35,927 nucleotides of DNA from Legionellales bacterium. Lineage in GTDB: Bacteria; Pseudomonadota; Gammaproteobacteria; UBA1113. Positions within the stretch are counted from its first letter, which is position 1; the number at the start of each line of letters is the position of its first letter. Position numbers and translations under genes: made by a program. The stretch lies in contig PAPY01000017.1 in the NCBI GenBank assembly GCA_002709565.1, positions 1 to 35,927 of the forward strand. Reading direction: 5' to 3'. The notes beneath the pieces were generated by a model. It did no database searches. It was given only the letters and a program-made list of their open reading frames with translations, and was not told the origin of the DNA. Shown piece after piece: positions 27,124 through 35,926 of the stretch.

Positions 27124-27204
27124 CCGTCATTTGAGGCGCAAAAAATAAACAAACAACCCACCCTGGTACGCATATCATCCTGATTTAGAGGCGTGGTGGG
27201 TTTT
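27013..27204 (+). ncRNA. Pair of related GC-rich hairpins, candidate structured RNA
   Basis: Two copies of a motif of about 50-60 bp lie about 133 bp apart. Copy 1 runs from ATAAACAA (27013) to GGCGGGT (27061); copy 2 from ATAAACAA (27145) to GGTGGGTTTT (27204). The stem is ACCCGCC/GGCGGGT in copy 1 and AACCCACC/GGTGGGTT in copy 2, so a C-G pair became an A-T pair on both sides, a compensatory change. Both share the loop-side GAGGCGTGG. Copy 2 ends in TTTT. A 28-codon ATG frame on the minus strand (27044-27130) starts between them and stops inside copy 1. Phage-type regulatory RNA is a guess. Confidence 0.5.
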
Positions 27205-27256
27205 GTCATGTCTATAGTAAACTCATTAAGCCACTATTTAAAGCGTCAGATTACAA

Positions 27257-27361
27257 CAGCTCCCGGCTAAGCCGGAAAGCTGCTTCCCAAGTACTATCGC
27301 CTATGCGGCAAAGCCGCATGTACGGCGACCAAAGGGGGAAAATCGCGATTTCCCCCTTTGG
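27257..27361. repeat. Cluster of three strong hairpins
   Basis: Three consecutive inverted repeats lie in 105 bases: CAGCT/AGCTG enclosing CCGGC/GCCGG (27257-27282); TCGCC/GGCGA enclosing ATGCGGC/GCCGCAT (27297-27328); and the perfect 13-bp stem CCAAAGGGGGAAA/TTTCCCCCTTTGG (27329-27361) directly abutting the second. It lies past the stop codon of the DUF2845 gene. The last hairpin may terminate that transcript; the whole looks like a REP-type cluster or structured RNA. Confidence 0.55.
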
Positions 27362-27409
27362 AAACCCCCATCGCGAGATGTTAAGCGGGAACCGCTGGTC
27401 AGATTAAAA

Positions 27410-27730
27410 CTAGAACCCATAGCCGTCCGTCTCAATATTCACCAGACGGCCATCACGGAATGTTAACAAATAAAAAAATCGTCGTGGGCCGAAGTTGTAG
27501 CCCCAGATCTCTTCATCATCAATTAATGACGTTGGTGTGGTGGTAATCGTACCGAAGGGATTAACAAACGTATTAGACCGCCATTGCCAATACGGCGTAC
27601 CACAAAAAGCCATAACCCGCGCCTGACTATAGCCTTCGACAATGACGCGGTTACCACAACGCAACCCATAGGCACTGCTCACCAATAATAGCGACAGTGT
27701 AAGAATAAATGCCTGGACAATTCGTTGCAT
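27410..27730 (-). CDS. DUF2845 family secreted protein
   Basis: A 106-aa exported protein: signal peptide in residues 1-22 (MQRIVQAFILTLSLLLVSSAYG), then the DUF2845 signature LRCGNRVIVEGYSQARVMAFCGTP with two cysteines (Cys25 and Cys43) likely joined, and a Trp/Tyr-rich end (WGYNFGPRRFFYLLTF). DUF2845 proteins are small periplasmic proteins of unknown role. TAGGAG six bases before the ATG supports the start. Confidence 0.85.
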   Translation of the reverse strand: MQRIVQAFILTLSLLLVSSAYGLRCGNRVIVEGYSQARVMAFCGTPYWQWRSNTFVNPFGTITTTPTSLIDDEEIWGYNFGPRRFFYLLTFRDGRLVNIETDGYGF

Positions 27731-27825
27731 AATGAACTCCTATCCTATAAGAATAGAGTATATTTTATATCTGGCTGATGAAATACTGAGTATGCCCATG
27801 GTATTAACTTAAGCGTTTGTTAAAT

Positions 27826-27891
27826 CCAACATTCCAGACCGGTCCCTTTTTGCGCATAAAAGGGTAAAAATAGCTCTGGTGCGAAAAGCCG
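27826..27891 (-). repeat. Dispersed palindromic repeat, copy B
   Basis: On the minus strand it begins with the core CGGCTTTTCGCACCAGAGC and ends with GGAATGTTGG. The centre forms its own hairpin, CCCTTTT/AAAAGGG around TGCGCAT. It lies 21 bp past the stop codon of the hydrolase gene, in the same orientation as the gene, like copy A relative to its neighbour. Confidence 0.8.
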
Positions 27892-27912
27892 ATTAAATGA
27901 AAATAAAAATTA

Positions 27913-29274
27913 TTAATTAGCTAGCGTAGGCTGTTTATCAGTTGCTTCATGCTCCTTTCGCAAATTAGCAACAGCAGTCCCAATGAGGCGACCGGCTTGA
28001 CCTCCCCCATAGTAGCCAATAAGCATTGCAGCGACACCAATAGCAAATGCAAGGATAGGCAAAAGCGGTACGGTGGTCATAGCCAGTACTATTATACCTG
28101 TGCCAATGATAGCACCGACAATCTCTCCGATAGCTTTGCCATACATAGTGGATGATGAGACCTCATGCTCATGAAATAATGATAATGAATATGAGTTGCC
28201 ATAGGATGGCCGTTTATTGGGGCTGCCGGTAATGGTTATGTTGTATATCGGTTTAGTACTCTCAGCATCCTGACTCAACTCATATTGTTCAGCTAATTTT
28301 TGATGATGCTTGTTAAGATAAACCGCATTTGGCACTGTGGTAATAGTACGATTTGGTTTAGAGTGAGTATAGCGACTTGCTGAGTCTTGAAAGAACTCGT
28401 CTTGCTGAAATTTATACAATCTATACATGATTATGTCTGCATTCTGGCGATTATAGGTTTCTCTGATTGGCGTGTCTTCCCCATCATTGACAAGCCCTGG
28501 AAATTTTAATGTAAATCCTTCAAGCCCACTCATATCACTGCCACATTCCTCCATAAAACGCTTCATGCGCTCAAATGCAATGAATGCTTCACTTCTATAG
28601 AAGGTAATAGTTCTTGCATTATCGTTATCAACAACATGTTGCCGCTGAGCAGCTGAGTGACAACCGTAGATACCGTCTTCCTCTAAATCCGTAGAAACCG
28701 GATATATAGGCAGTAGTGGTGCATGAAAACATTCACCAAAATGCATTTTCGTGTTGGTATATAGCGCTAGCACCCGCTTTAGATGTTTTGACCGTGACTG
28801 ATCATAACTTTCATTGGCTTGAGTACTGCCAGTAAAGTCAAACATGGGTGTCGATACTAAATTACCTGGCACAGGATCTAGTAAGGCCAAATTAATACAA
28901 ACCCTGGATTCGTCTAACTCTCGTATATGTTTAGCTAACTTGAGAGCTGCAATTCCGCCACGACTGTGTCCATAAGCATTTATAGTAACGTCATGCCCAG
29001 CGGTAATTAATGCTGCAACTTGTTTGACAACTTTACTACAAGCTGCATCGATACCAGTACCAAAGACTCGCCCCGGAAGATGGTTGGTAACGCCACACCC
29101 ATCAAAACACATCTTGAGTTGGGAGTCGCCTATAAGCCCATCAGGGATGTGCTCACTATCGGGATCAATAGCTATCCCAACAGTGTGGTTATATAACAGC
29201 ATCGCCAGATAGTGCGGAGTATCACAGTCGTGATCCGTACCATTAAAATACACACTCAGGGTTATTTCCGCCAT
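27913..29274 (-). CDS. Predicted alpha/beta-hydrolase with C-terminal membrane hairpin, candidate effector
   Basis: A 453-aa protein with the lipase/esterase elbow YGHSRGG (Ser104), LLDPVPGN (Asp133) and a candidate catalytic His in GCHSAA (His206), in the order of the DUF2235/Tle1-like phospholipase group. VYFNGTDHDCD near the N-terminus and GRVFGTGID are also typical of that group. Residues about 380-432 contain two hydrophobic segments with Gly-rich packing (GEIVGAIIGTGIIVLAM and LLPILAFAIGVAAMLIGYYGGG), suggesting a membrane hairpin at the target. There is no signal peptide, and the tail NLRKEHEATDKQPTLAN is polar. Such proteins act as toxins or host-lipid-modifying effectors; which one cannot be told. 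The ribosome site is weak. The gene lies alone between inverted copies of the dispersed repeat (B and C). Confidence 0.75.
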   Translation of the reverse strand: MAEITLSVYFNGTDHDCDTPHYLAMLLYNHTVGIAIDPDSEHIPDGLIGDSQLKMCFDGCGVTNHLPGRVFGTGIDAACSKVVKQVAALITAGHDVTINAYGHSRGGIAALKLAKHIRELDESRVCINLALLDPVPGNLVSTPMFDFTGSTQANESYDQSRSKHLKRVLALYTNTKMHFGECFHAPLLPIYPVSTDLEEDGIYGCHSAAQRQHVVDNDNARTITFYRSEAFIAFERMKRFMEECGSDMSGLEGFTLKFPGLVNDGEDTPIRETYNRQNADIIMYRLYKFQQDEFFQDSASRYTHSKPNRTITTVPNAVYLNKHHQKLAEQYELSQDAESTKPIYNITITGSPNKRPSYGNSYSLSLFHEHEVSSSTMYGKAIGEIVGAIIGTGIIVLAMTTVPLLPILAFAIGVAAMLIGYYGGGQAGRLIGTAVANLRKEHEATDKQPTLAN

Positions 29275-29674
29275 GAATTTGCTCTGTTCGTAATGTTCTT
29301 CTTAAACACCCAAGTGACCCGATATTAACAACAACTCCGGACTATCATAAACTGAACAAATATTTACCGCAAGTCTACCCACAGAATCTGTGGATAACTG
29401 TGTGCACAGTGGTCTTAAAACCTGCCGGTAGCCGTGCACAAACCCCATTGTCATCTTCTATCGTCATTGCTGTTGAATCGAAAAATCCATATATTTCATC
29501 AGGTTAGCACAATCATGGTAATCCACAATCACACTGTTACAGGATCTAGGTGATATTTTATCCATACAGTGAATAAGCCTGAATATCTAGGCATAGAGAC
29601 GGCATTTCGCACCAGAGCTATTTATTACTACGTAAACCAAGTAAAATAGCCTACAGTTTGAAGCAAGGACACCG
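29275..29674. promoter_or_regulatory. Divergent intergenic region with DnaA-box-like sites
   Basis: This 400-bp gap separates the hydrolase gene from the AddBA operon. It contains a perfect DnaA box on the minus strand (TGTGGATAA, 29389-29397) and two one-mismatch sites, TAATCCACA (29519-29527) and TTATCCATA (29558-29566). It also has an inverted repeat ACTGTG-TG-CACAGT around 29397-29410 next to the first box. Repeat copy C lies at 29600-29622. I see no convincing promoter for either gene. A DnaA-sensitive control region is possible; a replication origin is unlikely without dnaA or dnaN nearby. Confidence 0.3.
29600..29622 (+). repeat. Dispersed repeat, copy C (core only)
   Basis: CGGCATTTCGCACCAGAGCTATT on the plus strand matches the core of the dispersed element with one change (CAT for CTT). 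The other end is not recognisable, so this looks like a half element. It lies about 50 bp before the AddB-like gene, in the same orientation as copy D behind that operon. Confidence 0.7.
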
Positions 29675-32311
29675 ATGTTCACTGAACTCATTGAGAAACT
29701 AACCCCCGCTAGCCTGGTGCTAACAGCAAACCAACGTTTGGCAACCACCCTGGGCTTACGTTATCAGCAGCAACAAATCGCTAGCGGTGAGACTACCTGG
29801 GAAACACCCAACATCCTCGCCTACAGTACCTGGCTGGAACAATGCTATCTAGACTGCCTTACCCAAGGCCACCTGCAAGCGTATTTGCTTTCAACACAAC
29901 AATCCCTCACCGTGTGGGAAAACATTATTCGTCAATCTCCCCAAGGCCAAGGCTTACTGCGGGTTAAGAGTACCGCTAAATCTGTCCAGCAAGCCTGGGG
30001 CTTAATACAACAATGGCAATTACAGGACAAGCTCCTGGCGTGCCACGACGAAACTGACACCCATGCGCTATTGGCATGGACTGAAACCTATCAACACTAT
30101 TGTGAACAACATCAGTTTATTGATCCCGCGATGCTAACTGCACGGCTCATCCATGCCATTGAACAACAGCACCTGCACTTGCCACAACAGATCTATTTCA
30201 TCGGCTTTACGGAATTGAATCCCCAGCAACAACATTTAATAACAGCACTAAGGGAACGAGGCATTGATTGTGAATACGTCGAACCGTCACAACAAACACC
30301 TGAACCCAGCGTCATTCCCTGTGCTAATAGTGACAGCGAATTCAAATTGATGGCCGCCTGGGCAGCACGAGAGCATTTGCAAAACCCTGCACAAACTATT
30401 GCGTGTGTGGTGCCAAATCTTAACGCCGTGCGACCGCAAGTGAAACGTATTTTTACCGAGACCTTTAAACGTGCGGGCATTGATCCAGAGACTGTGAATA
30501 TTTCTGGGGGTCAGCCTCTTGGTAATTATAACCTGATTCACACCGCGCGCCTGTTATTGAAACTCTGTCAACACCCACTGGCCATCAATGATATAGGAAT
30601 ATTATTGCGATCGCCTTATCTCGCAGAGGCGGAACAAGAACTGGGGCCTCGAGCACTGTTGGACAGACAGTTACGCGCCGACAATATCAGTCAATTATCG
30701 CTGACACAATTACTGAGTATCAGTACGCGTTATGACAAAACCCCGGCCCTTGCCGCCGGCTTAAATGCACTGGCCGAATGCAAAGCCAAATTGCAAGGCA
30801 ACCACTCCCCCTATCAATGGCAAAAGCATATCTGCGATTTATTAGTTGCCGCAGGCTGGCCTGGTCCCCGCAGCCTCAATAGTGAAGAATATCAGTTAGT
30901 GGATAAATGGCAGCAATTACTGGAACAAACCAGTCGCGACGATATTATTACCCCGACCCTTGGTTATCGTGACTATTTGCATTTATTGAACCAGTATATT
31001 GATGATTGCCTATTCCAGAAAAAAACCGACTCACTAGCCGTACAAGTACTTGGGATCTTAGAAGCTACCGGCATTCCCTTCAGCCAAATCTGGGTGAGCA
31101 ATAACCATGATGAAGCCTGGCCCGCACCAGTGCAACCTAATCCGTTTTTACCCTTGCAACTGCAAAAACAACTAGGACTGCCCCATGCGTCCTATGAACG
31201 AGAACTTCAATTCGCCCAGCGCTTGACCCAGTTTTTTTGTCAACATGCTGAATGTGCTGTCTATTTTAGTTACCCGCAACAAGAAGACGACCGCAGCCTG
31301 TCACCGAGTCCATTAGTGAAACAGATGACCATTACTCATGCCGAAGACTTAAAGCTCCACATCGACAAACCATTGGTTAACGATATTCGAACGGCAACAC
31401 TTGAAACATTGGACGATAACCAGGGCCCGCCAATTACACAAACATACGTCAAAGGTGGTAGCGGCATTCTCAAAAGCCAGGCAGCTTGTCCCTTCAAGGC
31501 CTTTGCCGAATACCGTTTGCATGCCCAAACCATCGAGACGCCAAGTGTTGCGTTAACTTATCTCGACCGCGGCATATTGACCCATGATATCTTAGAAGCG
31601 GTCTGGGAAAAGCTTCGCACGCATGCGGCCTTAGTGGCCTGTAGTGATGAGGATTTATATGACTTACTCGAAGATATCACCGATGCCAAGATTTGCGAGA
31701 CCATGTCCTATGACCGCCAAGCCACTCAAAGTCGTTTTTTGCATATCGAAAAACAACGCCTGATAACCTTATTGTTTAATTGGTTAAACTACGAAAAGCA
31801 ACGCGAACCCTTTACTGTTGCTGCCACTGAAGAACGAATGCGCACAGAAATTGGTCCCTTACAAATTGATTTGCAGGTGGATAGGGTCGACAAACTTGCC
31901 GATGGTGATTTTGTCTTGATTGATTACAAGACCGGCAAACCCAATATCCAACAATGGTTCAGTGACCACCCGGAAGATCCCCAATTGCCACTGTACAGTT
32001 TTGCCATTGACAAAAGCCTCTCAGGCTTAGCCTTTGCCCAAGTTCGCAATGATGAAATGAGCTTCAAAGGCATCACCGTCAGCGAAGATATTTTGCCTGA
32101 TGCCTTAAGTTTTGAAGCAGTCAAGGCTGTTGACAAAGCCGACTCTTGGCACAGTCAATTACAAACTTGGCAAGCCAATCTCACTGAGCTTGCTGAAGAT
32201 TTTGCTGACGGTTATGCTGCTGTGACCCCAGCCAACCCCATGAAGTCCTGTGCCTATTGCCAACTGCACAGTGTTTGCCGTATCAATACCGATGAGGTGA
32301 ATGATGACTGA
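29675..32311 (+). CDS. AddB-like nuclease subunit (PD-(D/E)XK, Fe-S type)
   Basis: An 878-aa protein of the double-strand-break processing type. No P-loop is visible in the N-terminal half (VLTANQRLATTLGLRYQ...). The C-terminal part has a PD-(D/E)XK core: DLQVDRVDKL (about 731) and FVLIDYKTGK (about 745). Four cysteines in the arrangement of AddB's iron-sulphur clamp surround it: one in QAACPFKAF (about 605) and CAYCQLHSVC (about 859-868). It matches the family annotated as 'probable DNA repair protein' in gammaproteobacteria. AAGGA lies six bases before the ATG. Its end overlaps the helicase gene by 11 bp, so the two subunits are made together. Together they should resect DNA ends as an alternative to RecBCD. 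Confidence 0.88.
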   Translation: MFTELIEKLTPASLVLTANQRLATTLGLRYQQQQIASGETTWETPNILAYSTWLEQCYLDCLTQGHLQAYLLSTQQSLTVWENIIRQSPQGQGLLRVKSTAKSVQQAWGLIQQWQLQDKLLACHDETDTHALLAWTETYQHYCEQHQFIDPAMLTARLIHAIEQQHLHLPQQIYFIGFTELNPQQQHLITALRERGIDCEYVEPSQQTPEPSVIPCANSDSEFKLMAAWAAREHLQNPAQTIACVVPNLNAVRPQVKRIFTETFKRAGIDPETVNISGGQPLGNYNLIHTARLLLKLCQHPLAINDIGILLRSPYLAEAEQELGPRALLDRQLRADNISQLSLTQLLSISTRYDKTPALAAGLNALAECKAKLQGNHSPYQWQKHICDLLVAAGWPGPRSLNSEEYQLVDKWQQLLEQTSRDDIITPTLGYRDYLHLLNQYIDDCLFQKKTDSLAVQVLGILEATGIPFSQIWVSNNHDEAWPAPVQPNPFLPLQLQKQLGLPHASYERELQFAQRLTQFFCQHAECAVYFSYPQQEDDRSLSPSPLVKQMTITHAEDLKLHIDKPLVNDIRTATLETLDDNQGPPITQTYVKGGSGILKSQAACPFKAFAEYRLHAQTIETPSVALTYLDRGILTHDILEAVWEKLRTHAALVACSDEDLYDLLEDITDAKICETMSYDRQATQSRFLHIEKQRLITLLFNWLNYEKQREPFTVAATEERMRTEIGPLQIDLQVDRVDKLADGDFVLIDYKTGKPNIQQWFSDHPEDPQLPLYSFAIDKSLSGLAFAQVRNDEMSFKGITVSEDILPDALSFEAVKAVDKADSWHSQLQTWQANLTELAEDFADGYAAVTPANPMKSCAYCQLHSVCRINTDEVNDD

Positions 32312-35300
32312 GACGATGATCCCCGACCAAGAGCAACGCAACAATGCTTTAGATGTCTCACAATCCTATATCGTGCAAGCACCCGCGGGCTCTGGTAAAA
32401 CGGAATTACTCAGTCAACGTTTCTTGAATGCCCTCGCCCATTGCGAAACTGTCCCGGAAGAAGTTCTGGCGATTACCTTCACCAAAAAAGCTGCCAGTGA
32501 AATGCGGCATCGGATTTTGCAAGCCTTGTTAAAAGCTAGCGAGCCTAAGCCTGTTGAAGCTCATGCCCAATTAACCTGGGAGTTAGCTAACAAAGCCCTC
32601 AACCGGGATAAGCAGCTGCAATGGCAGTTGTTGGATAACCCCAATCGTTTGCAAATTCGCACCATTGATAGTCTCTGCGCCAGTTTAACCCGGCAAATGC
32701 CTATTTTGTCTCAATTTGGTTGCCAACCGGATATCACGGATGAAGCCCAGCATTGTTATGAAGCTGCCGTGGATGAGTTATTAACACATTTAGAATCTGA
32801 ACAAGCCTGGTCTGACGCCATAGCCGCCTTACTTGCCCATTTAGACAATGACTTTGCTCGCATTAAACCCTTATTGGTAGCATTACTGGCTATGCGCGAA
32901 CAGTGGTTGCCTTACGTGCACCTAGATGATGACGCCACATTGATTGATTATTTTTATGACGTCATTCAAGGCATCCAACAAGAAAATATCGCAAAACTCG
33001 AAACTGCAATTGCGCAACTGCCGGGAGAACGTCTGGATGAATTATTCTTTGCTATTCGCTTTGCCGCGAGCAATCTCACTGATACTACATCTAATACTGG
33101 GATCCGTTGTTGTGAGGCCTTAGAGACGCTACCCCAAGGCGATAATGCCTTCAAGCAGTGGCAAGCAGTCGCGGATTTTTTACTGACCAAATCCCAACAG
33201 TGGCGCAAAACCGTCACAGCTAAGAATGGCTTCCCGGCGCCCTCAAGAACCAAAGACAAAGAACAAAAAACTTTATTCGAAGCCATGAAGAATCACATGG
33301 TGGAACTGCTGGCTTACTTACGCGATTTTGAAGCGTTACGCCATTGTCTGATTGAAATCCAAGCAACCCCACCTGCGTCATTTGATACAGGCTCAGAGCA
33401 AATCATATTGGCCTTGCGGCAATTGCTACCGGTGTTAGTCGCGCAATTGCAAGTCGTGTTTAAAGAGCGGGGCAGTGTGGATTTCAGCGCCATTTCTTTG
33501 GCCGCTCTCACAGCTTTAGGAACGGATGACGCCCCTACCGATTTGGCGTTATATTTCGATGTGAAACTCCGACATATCTTGGTGGATGAGTTTCAAGATA
33601 CTTCGATCACGCAACATAACTTGCTGCGCAAATTAACCGCCGGCTGGGAAACCAATGATGGCCGCAGTTTATTTGTGGTCGGCGATCCGATGCAGTCTAT
33701 TTATCGTTTTCGCCAGGCTGAAGTAGGGCTGTTCCTACAATCTCAACTACAAGGGATTGGCAATATCCAACTTAAGCCATTACAGCTCACGGTGAACTTC
33801 CGCTCCGAAAAATCGATTGTTGATTGGGTTAATCAAACCTTCCAACATGTGTTGCCACAGTATAATGACTATGTCGCTGGTGCCATTAGCTATTCGGCAT
33901 CTGACACTATCAAAGCAGACAACCCCAAGGCAACCATACAAATGCATTGTGAATTCCATCACAACGTTGTTAATGGCCACCATCAAGCAGAAGCTATTGC
34001 AAAATTAATTACAAACATCCGCGAAACAGATCCCACCCAGTCTATTGCAATTTTAGTCAAGTCTCGCAGTCACTTATTGGATATTTTGCCAGCCCTGCAA
34101 CAAGCCCAACTGCATTATCAAGCGATTGAGATCGAAAACCTTGCCAGTCGCGACAGTATTCAGTCCTTATTAGCGCTAACTCGGGCACTGCTACACCCTG
34201 CTGATAGGATTGCCTGGCTCGCCCTACTACGGGCACCCTGGTGTGGCTTAACCTTGAATGATCTATACCTGTTAGCCGATGATGCAAGCCAGACGTTATG
34301 GGAAAGCCTCAATGAAGCCACACTGATAGAACAACTCACAAGCGACGGTCAAGCTCGCTGCCACTTTATCCAAGCAGTGCTACAAGAGGCATTGTCACAA
34401 CGTCGCCGTTTACCGTTGCGGGAATGGATTGAAACTACCTGGATTGCGCTACAAGGCCCGAATCTATTAACCAGCGAAGCTGATATTGCGGATTGCGACG
34501 CCTTTTTTGATTTGTTAGATCGTTTAGAGACTGCTAACGATGTTGAGGATATTAATGCTATCGATGATGCGCTCAGCCAACTCTTTGCCAGCCCCAATCT
34601 CGACGCTGACGGGCGTTTGCAAATCATGACGATCCATAAGTCCAAAGGCTTGGAATTTGATGTGGTGATACTCCCCAGTCTTGAGCGACGGCCGCCGGCC
34701 GAGCCCCATCGGCTACTCACCTGGCTCGAACGTCCCAATCAATATGGCGGCACCGATGTCTTATTAGCGCCCATCAAAGCTATCGGTGAAGCGGATTGTC
34801 CCGTCTATAGTTATATACGTCGCCAACACCAACAAAAAGATCAGTTTGAAACAGGCCGGCTTCTGTATGTTGCCGCTACTCGAGCAAAACATGAATTGCA
34901 TTTATTTGCTAATATCCGGTTGCAAGATGAGTCAACCCTAGCAGAACCCGCCAAAGGCAGTTTTTTGAGTTTGTTGTGGCAACCTATGCACCAAGCAATC
35001 CAACAGCAATGGCAAGACTATGCTCCTACCAGCAATGACGATGATGGGTTGGCTGAATTTTCCGTCCCTCGTCTTACTCGCACAACACTTAATACGCTTG
35101 TCATCCCTGATGCAACAGCACCTAGCATCAGCGATGATAAAAATCATCCGCCGGCACTAGAGCCTAGCACCCCTCGTGCAGTAGGCACGTTAGTGCATCG
35201 TTTATTGCAGCAACTGAGCCAGTCCGGTACCCAGAACAAAGATGTGCTTTTGCAAACCCCAAGTTTGGCTATCCAACTACAACTACAACTACTAGGTGTC

Positions 35301-35693
35301 CCAGCAACGGAGGTGCCCGACGCTATGACGACCGTGCTTGCTTGCGTTAACAATACCCTTGCTTGCCCCAAAGGCCATTGGCTATTGAGCAATGAGCATC
35401 AAGAGGCAAAGGCTGAGTACGCCATTACCACCCAACACAAAGGCAAACCGCAAACATTGATCATTGACCGAACTTTTGTGGATAATGATGATGTCCGTTG
35501 GATAGTTGACTATAAGACCAGTCAACCAGACAATGGCGATGTTGCGACATTTTTAGCGGCAGAAAAAGCAACTTATGCGCCTCAATTGCAGCGCTATGCA
35601 GCCGCCATTGCCGCAACAGAAAATAGACCCATTAAGTTAATGCTCTATTTTCCCTTGATTAATGACAGTGTTGAGTGGGCATATTTACCATAA
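32301..35693 (+). CDS. AddA-like UvrD/Rep helicase-nuclease
   Basis: A 1130-aa superfamily-1 helicase with a C-terminal nuclease. Walker A is APAGSGKT (27-34), motif Ia EVLAITFTKKAASEMRHR follows, Walker B/motif II is LVDEFQDTS (about 427), motif III GDPMQSIYRFRQAE, and motif V IMTIHKSKGLEFDVVILP. The C-terminal PD-(D/E)XK nuclease shows DRTFVDNDDVRWIVDYKTSQP (about 1056-1076), with the catalytic Asp and Lys. This layout is that of AddA or RecB. It pairs with the AddB-like gene upstream, with overlapping reading frames. Either of the two adjacent ATGs (MM) may be used. Confidence 0.93.
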   Translation: MMTETMIPDQEQRNNALDVSQSYIVQAPAGSGKTELLSQRFLNALAHCETVPEEVLAITFTKKAASEMRHRILQALLKASEPKPVEAHAQLTWELANKALNRDKQLQWQLLDNPNRLQIRTIDSLCASLTRQMPILSQFGCQPDITDEAQHCYEAAVDELLTHLESEQAWSDAIAALLAHLDNDFARIKPLLVALLAMREQWLPYVHLDDDATLIDYFYDVIQGIQQENIAKLETAIAQLPGERLDELFFAIRFAASNLTDTTSNTGIRCCEALETLPQGDNAFKQWQAVADFLLTKSQQWRKTVTAKNGFPAPSRTKDKEQKTLFEAMKNHMVELLAYLRDFEALRHCLIEIQATPPASFDTGSEQIILALRQLLPVLVAQLQVVFKERGSVDFSAISLAALTALGTDDAPTDLALYFDVKLRHILVDEFQDTSITQHNLLRKLTAGWETNDGRSLFVVGDPMQSIYRFRQAEVGLFLQSQLQGIGNIQLKPLQLTVNFRSEKSIVDWVNQTFQHVLPQYNDYVAGAISYSASDTIKADNPKATIQMHCEFHHNVVNGHHQAEAIAKLITNIRETDPTQSIAILVKSRSHLLDILPALQQAQLHYQAIEIENLASRDSIQSLLALTRALLHPADRIAWLALLRAPWCGLTLNDLYLLADDASQTLWESLNEATLIEQLTSDGQARCHFIQAVLQEALSQRRRLPLREWIETTWIALQGPNLLTSEADIADCDAFFDLLDRLETANDVEDINAIDDALSQLFASPNLDADGRLQIMTIHKSKGLEFDVVILPSLERRPPAEPHRLLTWLERPNQYGGTDVLLAPIKAIGEADCPVYSYIRRQHQQKDQFETGRLLYVAATRAKHELHLFANIRLQDESTLAEPAKGSFLSLLWQPMHQAIQQQWQDYAPTSNDDDGLAEFSVPRLTRTTLNTLVIPDATAPSISDDKNHPPALEPSTPRAVGTLVHRLLQQLSQSGTQNKDVLLQTPSLAIQLQLQLLGVPATEVPDAMTTVLACVNNTLACPKGHWLLSNEHQEAKAEYAITTQHKGKPQTLIIDRTFVDNDDVRWIVDYKTSQPDNGDVATFLAAEKATYAPQLQRYAAAIAATENRPIKLMLYFPLINDSVEWAYLP

Positions 35694-35706
35694 ATTACTC
35701 ATCTAT

Positions 35707-35765
35707 CCGGCTTTTTACACCAGAGCTATTTTTGATGCAGAAAAGAGACTGGTGCGGAATGTCGG
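35707..35765 (+). repeat. Dispersed palindromic repeat, copy D (most complete)
   Basis: CCGGCTTTTTACACCAG at the left end and CTGGTGCGGAATGTCGG at the right end form an imperfect 17-bp terminal inverted repeat around 25 bases that include the conserved GAGCTATTTTTGATGCAG. Total length is 59 bp. It begins 13 bp after the AddA-like stop codon and reaches the stop codon of the next, convergent gene. Confidence 0.8.
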
Positions 35766-35767
35766 AA

Positions 35768-35926
35768 CTATGTCCCATAGCGCTCGACATAGGCATCCAC
35801 AACTCGTTGCAATTCCTTAAACAGTTTCCCTAGAATGACGTTCGTCTCACTGCTGCTATCGGCACCCATCACCTTGTCATAGGCCACCACGATGGCTTCC
35901 TGAAAACGAATTAAGCCACAATATGA
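35768..35926 (-). CDS. C-terminal part of an unidentified protein (runs off the window)
   Basis: The minus strand has an open frame entering from the right edge and ending in TAG at 35768-35770, about 52 residues: it includes IRFQEAIVVAYDKVMGAD and then KLFKELQRVVDAYVERYGT. Coding is likely because the frame is open, helical and amphipathic in pattern and sits convergent to the helicase gene. The family cannot be named from this tail. Confidence 0.5.
   Translation of the reverse strand, partial: SYCGLIRFQEAIVVAYDKVMGADSSSETNVILGKLFKELQRVVDAYVERYGT

Noticed and set aside
29275-29674. Replication origin
   Set aside because: DnaA-like boxes are present, but there is no dnaA, dnaN or gidA nearby and no clear AT-rich unwinding block.
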